Source: Petrosia ficiformis
Lineage: Eukaryota; Porifera; Demospongiae; Haplosclerida; Petrosiidae
Direction of reading: 5' to 3'
DNA: 64,000 nucleotides
Assembly: GCA_947044365.1 (NCBI GenBank)
Contig: OX345645.1
Location: forward strand, 1,597,856 to 1,661,855
The position numbers were made by a program, and so were the translations under genes. Under the pieces are notes generated by a model. That model was not told the origin of the DNA, did no database searches, and worked only from the letters and a program-made list of their open reading frames with translations. This document shows, piece by piece, positions 11,839-27,100 of this stretch; position 1 is the first letter of the stretch, and each line of letters begins with the position of its first letter.

Positions 11839-11956
11839 ACCCAAAAAATAATAATAATAATAATTAAAAACTATGAATAAATTTAATAATTAGATCTTGT
11901 AATTTTGAAATACAATGTTCTAAAAATGACACACTTCATGTTTCTTTGGATCAGTG
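11839..11956. promoter_or_regulatory. 118-bp bidirectional promoter between DTWD2 and the DmX-like gene
   Basis: Only 118 bp separate the two divergent start codons. It is very AT-rich, with an (ATA)n run. Both 5' UTRs and any core promoters must fit here unless upstream non-coding exons exist, so shared regulation is likely. Confidence 0.7.
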
Positions 11957-12946
11957 ATGGATTGTAGTCAGATTCTTCCTGGAGCGATAAATCCAGGACC
12001 ATGTTCAGTTGCTACTGGATATCTTGATGAATTCCCATTTATAGTAAGTAAAAATAGACTCAGATATTGATTAGCTACACCCACTACATATTCATGTTAT
12101 CTGTTTACTTCATACAGTGTTACGCATCTGGAACTAATTTGGTTATTCTAGATGGTAAATTGAGACATTTGCAGACAATTCTTGGATCTAATTTCGGTTA
12201 TAATGACACTAGGATAACTTGTATGTTTGCTGCCGAATTGTCCGGCAAAGTAAGTTTGTCTAAATAATGTGCAATCACATGATTATCATGTGACTTTTAG
12301 ATTGTTGGTGCATGGGGTTTTGATGTGGTTGTCTTCAAGCCTGAACACTCCGACGTAACACCAAATGGAAAGGTATGATTTATTATAATTATTTATAATT
12401 ATATTCATGTATTATAATTATAAAATTAGTACTAATTAATTATGATGGTTTTTTCAAAGCATTATGATGTGATTCTCATGTTAATACGTACTATTTTGTA
12501 GTAATATGAATTTATGAAAAAGGACCTTTTTGCTCTATGTTATAAATTGTCAAATTTGATTCTTAAATTCAATTAATTAATATCAGGCCTTCATTTTGAA
12601 AATTGTCAGGGAGAGGACAAAATTGAGAGACTTTTTTGGGGGGTGACATACTGATTGTGCTGTGCCTAGCAACCTAACTTCCAAGTGGGATGGGATTCTA
12701 GCAAGGGAATAATGCCACACCCCCTAAATGAAACTATTTATGAAGTATTTATTCAGTAGAAAATAGATTTGATTACCCTGCTAATACATTCTATGAGAAA
12801 GAATACATGGTTTTTTATGACTTGTTGAATGTAATGTGTGGTGTTTTTCATTACTGCGCAGTTTAATTGGTCTTGGAAACAATGCTATACTCAAACCTAT
12901 CCCAGCAAAGTGTTATCACTCAGTTTTAACAGAAATGGTGAGTGAT

Positions 12947-12985
<39 letters not shown>

Positions 12986-15900
12986 TCTGTGTACTGTTGA
13001 AGTTTTAAAAGAAATTGCGGGTAATCAGTGTGTGTGTATGTATGTATGTGTGTGATCGGTGTGGTGTGGTGTGTGTGTCTGTCTGTGAACTGCTCAAGTA
13101 GACTCTTCATGATGCTGTGTGTAATAGTGTAAGAATCCAGCTGTACAATTTGGTTCTTGCTTAAAATATAAATTTGAAAAATATTTCTCTAGGAACACAA
13201 CTTCTTGTTGGTGGAGAATTCATATCATTATGTACTCTTGAATATGAAAAAAGTCACTCATCGCCAGAGAAAATTGAAAGAGAAGAAGAGAGAGAGGCAC
13301 AGTGGAGAGAAGCATGGAGTATGAGCATGTCTTCTCATATTCGTCACCTAAAGTATTCTCCTGACGGAACTATGTTTGCTAGTGCAGCAGCTGTGAGTAA
13401 TTGAATGAAGTTAATTCAATATTTTATTAAAATTACCCATAATTAGAACGATAGACTTGTTAAAATCTGGTACCAGACTCCAACACCCACATGTGGTAAA
13501 GGTACGCTAGATACTTTATTCATCGTTGCTATTCTTTATTTTTTCTTTACTCTCCCCAAAGACAGGAGCAAGTCAACTCAACGCTCCAAAGTCTCTTCTC
13601 CAACTAACAAATATAGTTTCACTTACATAGCTCATCCACGAGCTATTACTGGACTAGACTGGAGAAAAACAAGTGTCCATATGAGAAAGTATGCTAGGAT
13701 TATGTATCATCATAGCGGGGTTTCATGTTCATAGACATAGCACAATAACCCTGTATGTTGATCACCCCACCCCCAAAAGTCTTTCAAATTCACATTTTGC
13801 CCCCCTCCACAAATGAAGGCCTGAATAGACGGATAAAGAAATAAAAGTGATAAATTGACTATTAAAAACAATCAGCAGATTACTACAAGTTATTGTTGTT
13901 TTAGTTAACTATATAACTGAAACTAAAACCCCTTTTAGTAAAGCATTGTGACTTTTAGTTAACTAAACTATAACTAAATTACAATAACTAACTAAAATGA
14001 AAATTGGCCAATAATGGACACTTTTAGTTAACTAAAACTAAAACACTTTTAGTAAGCCTATAATCAACTACATGTACGACTAAACTAAAATAGTGAGAAA
14101 GTACATGTATATATAACTACATGTACATGTATAACTAAAAGTGGTCATTATTGTAATATAATTATACTAAACAACACTACTACAAATGTATGTCCAATTG
14201 GTAAACAAATTGGATGAATGGATAGAGAGACACTGGATTACATATACATGTAATTACTTTATCTATCATAGATAATTAGTTGTGCTTTTGGGGTTGGTGG
14301 TTGCTAGATACTAAACCTGTTTGATATAAAAGTTTAAGGCAATGCTTTGACAATACTATGATACATGTAAGATGTATAGATAGATGCTGTATGTCTATTA
14401 TTATTTACTCCGTTCTCTTCTCCAGAGGTGCTGTACCAAATGTTCTTCTCACCAGATGTAAGGACAATACATGCCGATTATGGACTCACTCACTCCAAAA
14501 GGAGAAAGCCCCACAATCTAATCTTCTGCGATTCTTTTTGGCATCATCCATAGATCCGATTGCTGACATTCCTTTTCGCTCTACCATGCCTGTAGAAGAT
14601 GCAGCATTCATCGTCCATTGGCTCAACAATAAGGAGATGACCTTTAGCAGCAAAGTGGATTATTTTCATCGTGTGTTGACTCGAAACCCTTCCCTAACCA
14701 GCCTGTCTTCTACTACAAATGAGGAGATACTTTCTAGTTGGGTTTGTGTTGAAGAGAAAGGTACCCCAGATCCTGACGGAACCAATGAATATCAGAGCTA
14801 CTCCTTAGGGGATTACCTCCAACCCCCATCTCCTCGTCACTCTCGGCCATCATCTGCTACCTTAGTGAGAGAAACTGGAACCATACTGAATAAGAAGAGA
14901 GAGTCTCAACTAATGGAGGAATGGGTTAACTCACCAGATCTTCTTGTCTGCATACATCCTAATAATGGTTCTCTATTAGTTTGGACTGTGGAAGGACTCG
15001 ATTCACCAAAGCACTCAACAAGGTACTTCATTCATTAATTTACTATTATTTGGAAGTTGTCATTATTTCATACAATCATAAATGCCTCATGGTTAATATT
15101 TAGGTCAATACTATACTAAAAATGGGCCTACATGTATACATCTCAGAGTATTAGCATGAGTGCTATTGGGTGGGTTTGTCTGCTTCTCTGTGATCACCAT
15201 GGTTACAGCACTTTCATGTTGCATGAGCATGAATAGAAAGTACTGTTTGATAATGATAAACCTACATGTACATGTATCTCCTTAAAATTGTATTTCATAT
15301 TGGACTTTATTTTCATCCCCAGACTCGTGCACATCAGTTTTAGTTCCTGTCTTCCACATGTTTTTGCTCCTCATCTTGCCCAAACCCTACATCAGGAACT
15401 TCAACAGTATTTACTCAAGGAATCAGAAGATGGAGTCTTCCCTCACACACCGTCTCCTCAAGTTCCGTCACACATGAGTCTTGCTACCTCAGAATTAAGT
15501 TTACCTGTCCCCCAAATTCGGCTTCCAGTAGGTAAGAAAAATGTCATAGATATACCAGAAAGTAGCAGAACCCTACGCCCAGATGCCTCACTCATCCTTC
15601 TGTCTACCCATTGTAATGGAAGTTTAAATGCTTGGTCAGTTGAGCTAACAGTACAAGCAAATTACTGCACTTCTATAGCAGGTTTAATTCATTGCGGCGA
15701 AACCGGAGGTCACTCAAAAGAGGTTCGTGCAGTCTATAGGCATCCATGGCTGCCAGTTCTTATGACAGTGGCTAACCAAGAGATCAGAAGTTGTATGGAG
15801 AATGAGCTTATTATTTGGAATGCCAACCTTGCTGGACCACTTGATCACAAGTCACAGGTAAGAGAATTATCTCGTATCACTTCGCCTGAAACTAACTCAT

Positions 15901-18900
15901 TTAAAGTGGCCACTTGGGTGCCACCTATTGCATTAGCTGACAGTAACGTCGGTGCCCTTTCTCGATGTCCTTCCTTCGGACTTTTTGTGACAAATGTCGG
16001 GAATGAGTTATGTTTGTTCCAAACTTCCCTGTATCCAATTATCCCACCCAATAGTAGCCACACCCACTATCACAACTCATGCCCGTTGTATGAAGACTCT
16101 AGTAAAGATATTACGATTTCATCTCATTCTGGAAACCATGGAATGGGATTTATTGGTCTAATTGAAAATGATCTAGATACGTATGATGAAATCATTGATT
16201 TACATGCTTTCCGAATGAGTTCAGCTGTTCTCGAAATGGACTCATCAGAGTCATTCCTTTTTGTCGATCTTTCAGATGAAGTCTTGGTTGTTCTAATAGA
16301 GAATCAAAAAATTGAGTCTTCTGGAAGAGATTCACCATCCTTCTCTTCTGGTTGCCGTAGCTACCTACATGTATGGAGGGTTATATTACAAAAGAAAGAA
16401 GTGACCCCTCGTATCAAACGGACTAATTCACTTGACCCTTGGTATCAGCTGTCATCTCCGTCAACACTTCTTTGTTATGCTACAATCGAGAAAATTTTTT
16501 CAGAGCCTTTTCCTTTATCCAATATCAACAGTTATGTCGTCCATAGTAACCCCTCTTGTGATATTGCAAGCTCTCTTCAGCTTCAGCTTCCTTCACTCTC
16601 TTCTCCCTATCTCTTTACTACTGTGTGCTCCGATGGAGAAGTGCACTGTTGGCAGTTCAAGATTAATATTTTAAAATCTGAAATTTCCTTCACAGTTGAT
16701 GAAGAGGTGGCATTGAAACCGCAATTAAACTTAGAGCTTTATGATGTATTTGGCAGTACTAGTTCTCACAAAGGACCAATAAAAGTACTGAATTGCGTCA
16801 CTAATCCGACTCTCAAAGAACTTCCACTATCTTCTTATATACCATGTGCTTTCTCCTCTGCCTATCCAGGCCGATTCGCTATGGCTCACCATCTCACAAT
16901 GCCCTTGAAGAGTTCTATTTCTTCAAACCCTTTAGACAAACATGTTATGGTTTCAATCTGGGAGTGTGAATCCTCTGGGGGTCTGCAATGGGTGTGTGAA
17001 TCAGTCCTCCCTCTTCATGGTCTTGGAGGCATGGCTGTTGGTTCAAGATCGCATGTGCAATTAGTCCATATGGATTGGCTGCCGATGGAAAATGGTGCTT
17101 ACCTATTAGCAACGTGTTTCAACTCTGTAATTTCCATATTTGGCATGGCACTACCAATACCAGAAACACAGCTAACACAACCGTCTAAGGACATTTTCAG
17201 CCGTCGTTTCAGCAAAAGCATTTCTATGCCTATAATGTCTTCAGTGCAGGCATCGTCATCATGGGCTTGTATTCTAAATTTTCCCTGCGCTAGACCCTTA
17301 ACAGGGCTTTCCACCCATTGGTTGGCATACACAGGTAGCAACAGTATCATGCTGGCAATGGGTTGTGAAATTCAAATATACTCTTGCTGGGTAAACAAAG
17401 AAAGATTACATGCACTTTCACAGCATAAAATGAGTACGAAAATTCGAAACAAGTCCCCAAAAAAACACAGCCGATTAGCTCCTCGACTAGCTCATACTGA
17501 CTGTGTAAATCTTCTGGATTATGCACATTCAAAGAACAGTCCATTGCCGCAATATCACCCAAAGATACTCACTGATCTTTTAAATGCCGGGAAGCTTGAG
17601 GCTGTTAAATTGATCATGGTAAATCTAGTGAAGTATTTGCTTCTGTACCAAGAGAAGAGTAACTCTGGCTTTAAAAGTTTTGATGAAATAATGGAAGAGG
17701 AGCGCGAAGAAAGTGATTCCCGTATGAGGTTACTCTCTATGGCCGATGGTACAGTGAAACGAAGTAGGAATGCACTTGTAAAAGTGGAAGTGGAAAATAT
17801 TCCACCTGTTTCTCTCTCCCAGTTGCAAATTTTCAGTATGTCATCTTCAGAGGAAGAGGAAGCAAAAGGAGACGATAGGGAAGGCGAAAAGGAAGACGAG
17901 GACTCAGATTATGATGCTCTCTTCTCTCAAGACGTGTCTTCTTCTTATGACAAAGAATTCACCCTTGATGAGGACCAAATAGATGATGTCATTAGTTTTG
18001 ACACAATCTCTCTGTTTGAGACAAAGTTCGATCCAGATCTTGCTGATAAAATGACTTCCATTCTTTGCTACACTCGACTGCCAGATCTTAATGATATTGA
18101 GCAGGTAAGATTGCTTGCCATTGCCCAGACTGTTGCAAGAACAAAGATGAGTTTCAATGAATTGCCAGTGTACTCTACATCAACTGGTATCGAAGCTCTG
18201 GATTTAGGTACCTCCATGGGTGCAGGATACGCAGCTGTTGGGTTTGTCCCTGGTGGATTAGGAGGGGGAGAAGCAATGGATGATTGTGGTCTTCGATATA
18301 TCTTAGCTCTACAAAGCTTCATCACTCTCTCTGTCTCTCTCCCAAAGGATGTAGTCACAGAGGGATTAGCTCCAAGTGATATTATTTGGGCATTTCACTC
18401 AGATGCAGAGACAGAATTACTTTCCAACATACCTTGTGTTCAAGAAGACAGATTAGAATGGCAAGAGCTGAAGAATGCAGGAGTCGGCTGGTGGATTAGA
18501 AGCAGTGATACTCTTAGGAAACTTATTGAGAAGGTACAGTGTACATAATACAAATGTCTGTATTTGTGTGCATGCAGGACATTATATTTTGTATGTATGT
18601 ATACATTTGTCTCTGCTGTTCTTTAGTTGGCCAAGACTCAGTTCATGATGGAGAAGGACCCCATGAATGCATGTCTATTTTATATTGCAATGAAGAAACA
18701 ATCTCTAGTCAAGGGACTCTTCAAGTAAGATGACAACTACAAAATTTAAGCACTCCAATTATTCCCTCCATTTCTCTTTCTCTCTCTCTCTTTCTCCTTA
18801 CAGGACTGTGAACGATGATCGAATGATGAAATTCTTTGCCAATGATTTCACGCAAGAGCGTTGGCGCAAAGCTGCCCTGAAAAATGCATTTGTTCTTCTC

Positions 18901-21900
18901 TCCAAGCAAAGGTTTGAACATGCAGCTGCTTTTTTCCTTTTGGCGGGTAAGCTCTGGGATGCCGTAGAAGTGTGCACTAACAGAATACGGGATATACAGC
19001 TGGCCTTGGTGATTACACGACTCTTTGAAGGAGATGGAGGACCAATATATGAACGATTACTGAAGGAAAACGTACTAGGTATCACACCTCGTGGCTCTAT
19101 GCAACACGAACCCTCTCCAGATCCTTTTCTACGTAGTATGGGTTTGTGGCTTTTACAAGACTACTCTGGTTCCTTGGAGACTTTGTTAGTGGGACTGAAA
19201 CACAGTTCAGACCAAAGTCAACCTCCAAACACTGCAATTTTTAATTTCTATTTCTATTTGCGATCTCATCCTCTACTTATTCGTCGTAAATATCCAGTAA
19301 AGAAAGGACATTCTATCCAACCATCCCAGTCGGTGATGAATTTTTCTTCACAGTACCACGGCCAGTCTTTAAGTGGAGTAGGAGATGACCCACTGACACC
19401 CACAGAACGAAACCTAGTTTTTAGTACTGCCTATCATCACTTGAATAGTGGCTCTCCTCTGCTTGCTTTAACAGTTCTTTCTAAGCTACCTAAACTGGAG
19501 GATCTTGGCCTTACAGATGAACCCCAACTACCTCCAACTGCATTGGACAGGTATCAATATCGTACCCAACGTACTGCCTCTTTTGATGCCATTATGTCTG
19601 GATTAATTAAAGGAGGGTCTTTGGTTGATAACAAGAATAGTGATGGTGAAGAGCTTGATTGGTCACAGCCTGTTTCATTTCAGGTAGGAGCATCCCAGCA
19701 GGGGACCATTGAGTTAGATCGCTCATTGTCTGGCTCAAACCAGCTGGGTGCAATCCAAGAAGAGTCCGAATTTGACTGGTCTAAACCTGTTACCACTCAA
19801 ATACCTAGTACTGTAGAAGAGGATGAATTTGATTGGTCAAAGCCTGTCTCTAGTCAATTAGGATTAGATGAAGATGAATTTGATTGGTCAAAGCCGGTAT
19901 CTTCACAAGTAGTGGATTCAGATGAGATGGAGAAAGATGAGGAGAAGGAAGAACAGGTTAGTGACATCAACAAAGTTGAAGATGATAAATCAAATCTGAA
20001 GAAATGTATATCATCTCGAGGCCTCTTTATTCTCAGTTTAGCTGAACAGTTACAATATAATGCACTTTTAAGCTTGTTAACAGAAGAACTAGCTACTATA
20101 CACCTCCAAGCTTGTTGTGATTATCTCTGGATGAGTAGGGGCAAGGAAGCACTCCCCCTTCTACCGCTTGCTAATGTCGAGACAGGTGGATCTAAAACCC
20201 AGAGTATGGTTGAATGGTTCGAGGATGAGGCATTTGCACGTGTTCTTACAACTCTACAAGGAAAACTGGTAGATTGGTTGAGGAGTGAGATGATGATCGT
20301 AAAAGAAGTTTGTGGTATGGAGATAAGTGCTGGCACAAGCCAGACTCTAGTGTCTACACGACAAGCTGCTCATGCCGGGTATGATGTACTAACTACACTT
20401 CTGAACTACACTACATTGCATGCTGGTACACTTCCGAGCATGTTAGCAGTAAAAACTGAACTTATGCATTTGACAAATACACTTTTACCTTGGAGTACAG
20501 GTCTCTCTCAGGAGCTTGAAGATGCTGACATGGAAACGGGGCAAATAGCCATCTGTGCAATCAACCCTGCTCAGCTTCCACTTCTTACTGCCTGCTCTCT
20601 GCCTTGTAAACATCCTTTAAACTTAGCTCTTCATTTAAGATTATTATCTGCCAGTATCTTCAATAGTTTGTCTTCCCAATCTTCTCCTCCGACATCCAGC
20701 AACCCTTTACAGCATGTAGATAGAGTATTTGAACTATGCACTGCTTTATCTCACTGTATCTATTTATGCCTTAGCCCTATGAGACTACACCAGGACACTG
20801 CAACTGGTGAACCAATGACACAATCAGGCTCCACCCCGAATATGTCTGGACGACAGCGAAGTGGAAGTGGATCAGCTCTTCTCGATTTCTTTTCGATATT
20901 TGATACTCCCAATACAAAACCTTCTAAATGGCCAGGATTACGTGACTGGCCAGCTTCCCTTCTCTCTGACGATGGAAAGGATGGATCTCCTCTTTGTTTA
21001 GTGCTAATGGAGGCACTAATGGTTGTGTATACTGGTCTATTGGCAGTGGCATGGTCCAAGCACTCTATCTATGATCTCCTTATACTTGTTGCGAATGTCC
21101 CTTCTCAGGATAAATGGGCGAGGCTGTTTGGAGGGGGTGTATTTACAAGACTTCCCGAAAAGAAATCTGCGTCTTTTAAGCAACGAGTTTCGTCCATGAA
21201 GAAATTGCTGAAGCAGTCTGTACATGAGAAGAAGGAAAGTGAGTTAGGAGGGGATGTCGGACTCTTTGTTGCACCCAAGAACTCTCTTTTAGATCACTGT
21301 TTGAGTAAGGTATGCAAGTAAGTAGTTTTAAATGGGTGTGGTTGTGAAGAGTGTGTCTTGTAAAGCCACACTTGATCAACAGGAACTAAAATTCCATCTA
21401 GCACTCAAATACATGTAGTCTTTATATTTATTATTTTTAGTACGCATGTATGTTACTATGTTATTGCAGACACTATCTGTCCTTTCTTTTCTAGAGCATT
21501 AAAAACAAAATTAATTTTTAGAATTGAGGCTACATTCGTGATCCACCAACTAAACTTTTAATTAGATCTTACAAATTTTGCAGGGCTAACAAGATCACTA
21601 AACTTCGGTAGATTAGCTCCTGTACATACTAAAGGTCATTCATGTTCACCTTGTCCTCACAAAAATGGTCATAACTTTAGTTTAGAAAGACCAACAATCT
21701 TTTTACTTGCACTATTTACATATAATATTATAGTTAAGACAAAGTACTATTCTGGTACTCTAAGGTACTTTGATGAACCTACTGTTGCGAGATTACGAAC
21801 AGAACTTATCATTTGCTTGGTTTTTTTCCTTCCAGCCTCAGCAGACAGACATGTCATCTATTATTCATTTTGAGAAGGAAGTCGATGATGATACTGATGA

Positions 21901-22728
21901 TGATGATGGTAATGATGAGGATGATGAGGTATGGCATTCTGAGACCTACGAGTTTGAGTCTGGAGATGGGGAAAACCCCAGTGATCCTGATAACTACAGC
22001 TGGTGTCTTATGAATTTAGGAATTGTGAAATTCGTACAGCGAGTATTGCGCAGTACTATATCATTAACAGGAATGGAAGTGCTAGGTAATATTCATGAAC
22101 AATTCCAATGCATATACATACATACGTACATACATACGTACATACATACATACATGCATGCATACATACATATAGAGTTGATTAACACACATACGTGTAT
22201 ACTTAAGCAAGCATATGCACACAGATGCACATACAGCACACACATGTATACATAAACAAACACACAATACACACGCACACCGGATGATGCGCTAGACGTG
22301 TATAAATACATCATTTTACACACACAGAGTTCATTACAGCCTCACCTGTTTTGTACAAACTCCTAATGCTACTTGAAGACTGGGAAACATCTTTCACACA
22401 CCAGCTGGAGACACATACATCAACTCCACCCAATCTCTTTCCTAATGACAGAGAACAACCAGGTTATGGGCCTGCTCTCACCAGACATAAATTTATTTTG
22501 GAAGCAGAGCACTCCCCATTTAGGTGTGTGTCTATACATCTCTATATCTTTGTGAACATGTGTTTGTGTGTCTGTGTTTGTATGTATATACAGTGTAGAG
22601 TGTGTGTGTATGGTGTGTGTGTCTGTGTACATGTGTTTTATACACTTACCATATCTTTGTTGTTCTGAAGACACAAAACAATTTATTATAAAACTATAAT
22701 TATAGTTATAAATAATTATACAGAATAT

Positions 22729-22770
<42 letters not shown>

Positions 22771-23731
22771 ATTATAATAAATTGTATTATATATATATAC
22801 AATGTATAAAAAAATTACAGACTATAAGTTTATACAAAACTAAAAATCTTCCAACTACTAAGTCACTAACTGCTACTCCACTCTCTGAACTGACTTTTGT
22901 GTGATATAATTATTATGTCATTATATGTAATTGTTGCAGACTAAATGTCTCCGTTAATGAGACAGTGTGACTCCAAAAATGCAATGGGAATTGTACAATG
23001 CGCATACATTATTTGTAACAGAATACTCAACAAAATGCCTATAACCATTAGTACAAGATATTTATCCCTTCCTTCAACCCTCCTCCCTCTCTCTTCTCTT
23101 ACTATCTCATCCCTCCCTCTCTCTCTCCTCTCTTACTATCTCTCTCCTTTCAACCTTCCCCCCTCTCTCCTCTCTTACAATATCTCTCACTATCTCTCTC
23201 CTTTCAACCTTCCCCCCTCTCTCCTCTCTTACTATCTCTCTCCTTTCAACCTTCCCCCCTCTCTCCTCTCTTACTATCTCTCTCCTTTCAACCTTCCCCC
23301 CTTTCTACTTTCTTACTATCTCTCTCCTCTCTACTACATTGTATTTCTCTACTTTCATCCCTCCCCTCTCTCCTCTCTTACTATCTCTTTCCTTTTATCC
23401 CTCCCCCTTTCTACTCTCTTACTATCTATCTCCTCTCTTACTATCTCTCTCCTTTCATCCCTCTCAATTTCTCCTCTCTTACTATCTTTCTCCCTCTCTA
23501 TAATAACTCACAGCTTCATACAATTACCTTTGCATTTTTTTTGTTTATTTTAGAGATGATAACAAGACATCAAGACTTGCTAGGAGACTATGGAGTTGCC
23601 TAGTACATCAAGAGTATGTCAGAGAAATATTTATCAAATATATATTCCACCACAAGGTAATTCTTCTCTTCCTATTCTCTCTGTCTGTCTGTCTGTCTGT
23701 CTCCTTCCCTCCCTCCTTTCCTCTCTCTCTT

Positions 23732-23782
<51 letters not shown>

Positions 23783-23808
23783 GTTTGTCTCTCTCCCACC
23801 CTCCCTCC

Positions 23809-23852
<44 letters not shown>

Positions 23853-24093
23853 GTCTGTCTGTCTGTCTGTCTCTTTGTATCTGTGTCTGTCTGTCTGTCT
23901 CTCTCTCTCAATTTCTCCATCTTGCTTTACAACATCTTCTTTCTCTGCATTTATTCCTCTTCTTGTCTCTCTCATCAGAGATTGGGTGCTACTGTTGATG
24001 AACCTCCAGTTCAGCGTATTGTATATCGTCAACCAGACAGTCCTGTTTCATCATTATGTATAAATTCGGTGAGCTTTATTATTATTATTAGTA

Positions 24094-24142
<49 letters not shown>

Positions 24143-27100
24143 AGGGTAATTCTAGTGTTTTTGCTTTGGCTACATCACGAGAGGTTTTAGAAATAGAAGT
24201 ACCAGATATACTCTCATTAGATATCATGCCATATGGAGAGGAGAGCAGCTCAGAACCTCAGCATTTCACCTCAAAGAGAAAGTAACTAACTACATGTAGT
24301 CAATATATCAAAACTAATTGTGTGTCTTAAGAGAAAGAACATGCATACATAGCAGTACCTGAGTTTATTAAGTTTACATACTATGATGGGAGCTACACTT
24401 TAATAAGGTGATAGTCAACTGTACTTCTAAGTACATGTAGTACTATAGTACTACTTTGTACTTCAATCATAGTAATGTGTGAATTCCCTTTACATTTGTA
24501 TGTGATAGCATAGTTTTAAAGGTGTCAGGCTGAGTAGTACATTCGAAGTACAGTATACTTAACTCACAAAGTACACTGTAGTCAATGATAAAATGTAAAC
24601 TTAATAATGTCAGGTACTGTACATATGCATGCACAAACGCTTGCTTAGAATAACATATATTTAAATATTCATATACACACATTTCACACACACAAATCAC
24701 ACACACACACACTCACACACACATACACATATGTACATACACACGTACATGTACATATACACACACACACACACACATGCATATACACATACACACACAC
24801 ACACGTACCACTGTCGTCTTCCTTTTCCTTTTCAGTTCTCTGCCTATGGGTTTGCTATCAGATCGTACCAACGAAGATTTTATCATGATAGGCAATGGCA
24901 GTTCTTTCAGACGATCATCTCATATAGTAGGAATGTACTCCCAAACTGGATCTACTTCAAGTATAGTACGTTTATCATGTGTCTGTCTGTGCATATATTG
25001 TGTCTATTTAACCACCAAGTTCATCTATTTACTGGTGTAATTTCATTTATCTATCTAGTTGCTGAAGAGAAGTGTTTCTAGTGTCAAACGAATGGCCTCT
25101 CATCCAACTTTAGCTTATTGTGAGAAATATTATATATATAAAATTATATATACATGTATATATATATATATAATATATGTATATATATGTGTTATATATA
25201 TCATGTTTCAGAGGTCTATATGCGTTATATAAACCTGCCACGAGGTAAGATATCACCCGAGGGCGTAGCCCGAGGGTGATATCATCCGAGTTGGCAGGTT
25301 TATATAACGCATATAGACAGATGAAACATGTTATATCTGATATATTTTAGAATGAGATTCATACCTTGGATTGTCCTGCAAGAGATTGTCATTAAGTCTG
25401 TCAGAAATCGCCGTCGAGTTTCACAAGGTTGATATTTTAAAATATCAACCTATTTTGAGGTTTATATGAGAAATATAAACTTACACGCCCCATAGAAATG
25501 TATGGGCTATGAATCTCATTATGAGATATATAATTATATATAATTGTCCGATGATGCTATCTGCATACATACATACATGTGTATGTATATCAATTTATCA
25601 ACAGATAAGCTTCATTCATTCATTCATTCATTCATTCATTCATTCATTCAATCATTGATTCATTCAGATCTTACTGGAAGTGCTGATGGTTCTTTACGTA
25701 TGTTTGAATTCGGTACTCCAAAACCTGTATCTGTTCTACGTCAGCCTGGGTCTGGACCAGGTATAACTCGTATTAGATTTACTCCCCAAGGAAACAAAGT
25801 ATGAAAATAAGTTATGATGTCTATGTACATGTATGCATGTTAGTATGTATGTACATGTATGTACAGTGTATGTATGTGTGTCAGTGTTTTTGATAAGCTC
25901 ATATGGCGCACCATTGGCCCAAAGAGCTTCTTATTTTGCACTGCACAGTTCTCTCTTTGGGCCAGATGGTGCAGTTAATTATGATTATATTGTCACTAAC
26001 AGCATTAACTCTTTGTTGATTGGCTCAAAATGTATTCCCAATGGCACACACACTGATCATTGTTGAGCCAATTTGGCCTAGGCTATCAAAAACTCTGATG
26101 TGTGTGTATATAACTATGTTCATTTGTATGTATGTGTGTGTATGTATTTACATACATGTACACATGCACATATGTACAATGTACATACGTATGTACATGT
26201 ACATACTTATGTAGTACATACACACATGTACATGTGGTATGTATGTATGTATGTATGTGTGTGTATATAACTATGTACTTATGTATGTATGTGTGTATGT
26301 ACGTATGTATGTAGAAACATACATGTACATATGCACGTACATAAACACATGTATGTATGTCATACGTTTGTATAGTGTATATGTATAATAATTATTATAA
26401 TACTATTATCATTTCTATAGTATGGTGTTACTGATATTAGTGGGAAACTTTGTCTTTGGCAAGGAATTCAAACATATCCAAAAGACGCATACCAGGTCCA
26501 TATAACATCCCATTTGTTTGTTTGTTTTCAAAATTAAAATCACAATCACTTAAGATCAATGTACATGTGTATGTACTTATTGATTGATATGGGTATATGT
26601 ACTTATTGATATGTGTATGTACATGAACATGTACTTATTGATATGTTTGGTTATGTACATGTACATCTACATGTACTTATTGATTGATGTGGGTATATAT
26701 GTACATGTACATATGGATATGTTTGGGTATGTATGTGTACTTATTGATTGATGTGGGTGGATATGTACATGTGGATATATTATGGTATGTATGTGTACTT
26801 AATGTGGGCATGTACTAGTGCTGCAGAAGATAGTAGTTTTTAGTATTCGGATATGCGTCATGTACATGTGTACATGTATGTGTATATGTACCTATGTCAT
26901 AATAATACATTACTATTCTTTATCTAGACACTGAATCAATCAAATACGAGATGTACAATCTCAGACTTTGCTTTTCTCGGGTCATCTAGTTTAATAGTAA
27001 CATGCGGAGACTCTGTTGATAACAAGTATGTCAAACTATATAATTATTAAAAATATAATTACTACAAGAATGCTGTTATATTGTGAAAGAAGCCTGAGCT

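Noticed and set aside
23590..24063. Leucine/serine-rich plus frame and arginine-rich TDRQTDRQ minus frame
   Set aside because: Readings of CTGT and CT simple repeats in a DmX-like intron.
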